Shown here piece after piece: positions 63,194 through 64,000 of a DNA stretch of 64,000 nt (position 1 is its first letter; each line of letters starts with the position of its first letter). This DNA is from Szabonella sp046295215. GTDB lineage: Bacteria > Pseudomonadota > Alphaproteobacteria > Rhodobacterales > Rhodobacteraceae. Where the stretch lies: assembly GCA_046295215.1 (NCBI GenBank), contig JBKBNP010000007.1:25330-89329 (forward strand). Direction: 5' to 3'. The notes below the pieces were generated by a model, which did no database searches, was not told the DNA's origin, and worked only from the letters and a program-made list of their open reading frames with translations. The position numbers and the translations under genes are program-made.

Positions 63194-63228
63194 GCTTGCG
63201 AACGCCATCGGTTCGAGAGAGCAGGCGA
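63192..63228 (+). repeat. Palindromic mini-insertion 2 in the IS3 remnant, degenerate
   Basis: It contains CGCCATCGGTTCGAGAGAGCA, close to the core CGCCATTGGTTCAAGAACAA of copy 3 read in reverse. It lies exactly at the junction where the end of orfA and the start of orfB are missing. Confidence 0.45.
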
Positions 63229-63886
63229 ACGGGCGCGCGGCAGCCGCACAGCGATGCCGGTGCCGTTTCGCCCGAACCAGCGCTGGTCGCCGGACTTTCT
63301 GTCCGACACCTTCGGGGCCTGCCGGAAGTTCGCTCGCCATTGTTCTTGAACCAATGGCGCACAATGGCTCGCCCTGGCGGTGAATGACGATTGCTGTCGC
63401 GAAAACCTCGCCCTGATTGCTGACACCAGCATCTCAGGCGCGCGGGTCGCACGGGAACTGGACGCGCTGGTCCGCATCTGTGGAAAACCGGCCTGCATCG
63501 TCAGTGACAACGGGACCGAGTTCACCGGCAAGGCGATCCTGAAATGGGCCAACGACAACAAGGTCGAGTGGCATAACATCGACCCGGGCAAGCCGTAGCA
63601 GAATGGCTACATCGAGAGCTTCAACGGCAGCCTGCGCGATGAATGCCTCAATGAGGAGATCTTCGACAGCCTGGCACTTGCCCGCCGCCAGCTGGCCCTG
63701 TGGCGATATGACGACAACAATGTCAGGCCGCATTCCTCGCTGGGAAACCAACCACCCGCCGAAGCGCGCCGGGCGCTTGAGCAATGCGAAGGCTCCACGC
63801 CCGGCGCACTTGCCCGACCCGAAACCACCGACTATCAAACCCAAGGACTCTCGTTAGTTCGCCCTGAACAACCTCCATGCCATTGA
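63229..63886 (+). pseudogene. IS3 orfB transposase remnant
   Basis: The DDE transposase reads from RARGSRTAMPVPF through RPNQRWSPDFLSDTF, is broken by the insertion at 63332-63373 (in-frame TGA), resumes LAVNDDCCRENLALIADTS, and passes VSDNGTEF. A TAG at 63596-63598 replaces the first Q of PQQNGY. The frame then continues with NGYIESFNGSLRDECLNEE, which holds the catalytic glutamate, to a stop at 63884. The N-terminal half is absent. Confidence 0.85.
63332..63373 (-). repeat. Palindromic mini-insertion 3 in the IS3 remnant, inverted
   Basis: CCATTGT...ACAATGG (63337-63367) is flanked by the direct repeat GCTCGCC at 63332-63338 and 63367-63373, as a target duplication would be. Read in reverse it matches insertion 1 (shared GCGCCATTGGT and ACAATGG). 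Confidence 0.6.
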
Positions 63887-64000
63887 TTTTGCGCTGAAAC
63901 GTTGTGGTTTTTCTCGCCATGGCCTGCAGTGTTTTGTATGATTTCCTTCAAACCCCTGCAATTTTGGTCCCGCCCATGAAGCACCGCCCGCGCCTTCCGG
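63887..64000. other. Window end after the IS remnant, unassigned
   Basis: 114 bp with lower GC than the rest. A minus-strand frame begins MARKTTTFQRKINGMEVVQ near 63920 but runs antisense into the transposase; I cannot support it. An ATG at 63976 could open a gene beyond the window. Confidence 0.3.

Larger units (their letters stand above)
62906..63863 (+). mobile_element. Decayed IS3-family insertion sequence
   Basis: The left end is recognisable as TGACCTGCCCCCCGGAAG at 62906, with orfA starting 66 bp later. The right side ends near LSL of the transposase, with no matching right inverted repeat (expected CTTCCGGGGGGCAGGTCA), so that end is truncated. Inside, about 140 codons of orfA/orfB are missing, there is a one-base deletion and a nonsense codon, and three small palindromic insertions are present. 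The element cannot move by itself. Confidence 0.82.

Noticed and set aside
63723..63920. Minus-strand frame starting MARKTTTFQRK at the right edge
   Set aside because: It overlaps the transposase remnant in antisense over most of its length and shows no domain.

Overview
This is 64 kb of GC-rich chromosome from an alphaproteobacterium, almost certainly a member of the Rhodobacterales (Rhodobacteraceae). Several features point that way: a SoeABC-type sulfite dehydrogenase operon, a separate corrinoid protein and homocysteine methyltransferase in place of one-piece MetH, the F1-ATPase inhibitor zeta subunit beside purC, TTTGCAAA operators in front of prpE, a class II ribonucleotide reductase, and the cell-division order murB-ddl-ftsQ-ftsA-ftsZ-lpxC-bamD-recN. 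The genus cannot be fixed from the sequence. Nearly everything looks like core metabolism. The exception is a decayed IS3-type insertion sequence at the right edge. I saw no tRNA, rRNA or CRISPR array.

Layout. 1-12 kb: the end of a MATE exporter, a ChaC-like protein, a tandem glycine riboswitch driving gcvT-gcvH-gcvP, then a tight operon of sulfite exporter (TauE/SafE), acetate kinase and SoeABC. That operon would dispose of sulfite and acetyl phosphate, the two products of sulfoacetaldehyde cleavage. 12-24 kb: a hydrolase, two membrane proteins, glyA, nadK, an Hpt protein with a sigma54-type response regulator (LuxU/LuxO-like), prpE behind TTTGCAAA boxes, a malic enzyme, and a VOC-cupin-cupin fusion of unknown role. 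24.6-29.2 kb: a nucleoside salvage operon cdd-deoA-deoB-add-upp. 29-38.9 kb: a SPOR protein, a DmdB-like acyl-CoA ligase, a DMT exporter, thymidine kinase, a small regulator-like protein, a DEAD-box helicase, and the DUF1326-DUF2182 pair. 38.9-41.1 kb: rpe-gph-ddaH. 41.6-52.5 kb: a glycosyltransferase-like gene, the end of the dcw cluster, lpxC, bamD and recN. 52.5-58.4 kb: an FAD D-lactate dehydrogenase, DUF1638, a 53-residue membrane protein, a corrinoid protein, a radical SAM protein and homocysteine methyltransferase. 58.5-62.9 kb: zeta subunit, purC, purS and nrdJ. 62.9-63.9 kb: the IS3 remnant.

Beyond the genes, two repeat families stand out. One is a dispersed intergenic element, with five copies here, built of a G/C-rich hairpin (loop CTGTCTG or CCGTCTG in three copies) followed by a GATATTT box and an A-rich CAGAAAAAG tail. 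The other is a set of palindromic insertions of about 36 nt, with CCATTG...CAATGG ends, inside the IS3 remnant. The most promising poorly described gene groups are the corrinoid-TM-DUF1638 cluster, the cysteine-rich DUF1326-DUF2182 pair and the VOC-cupin-cupin protein.
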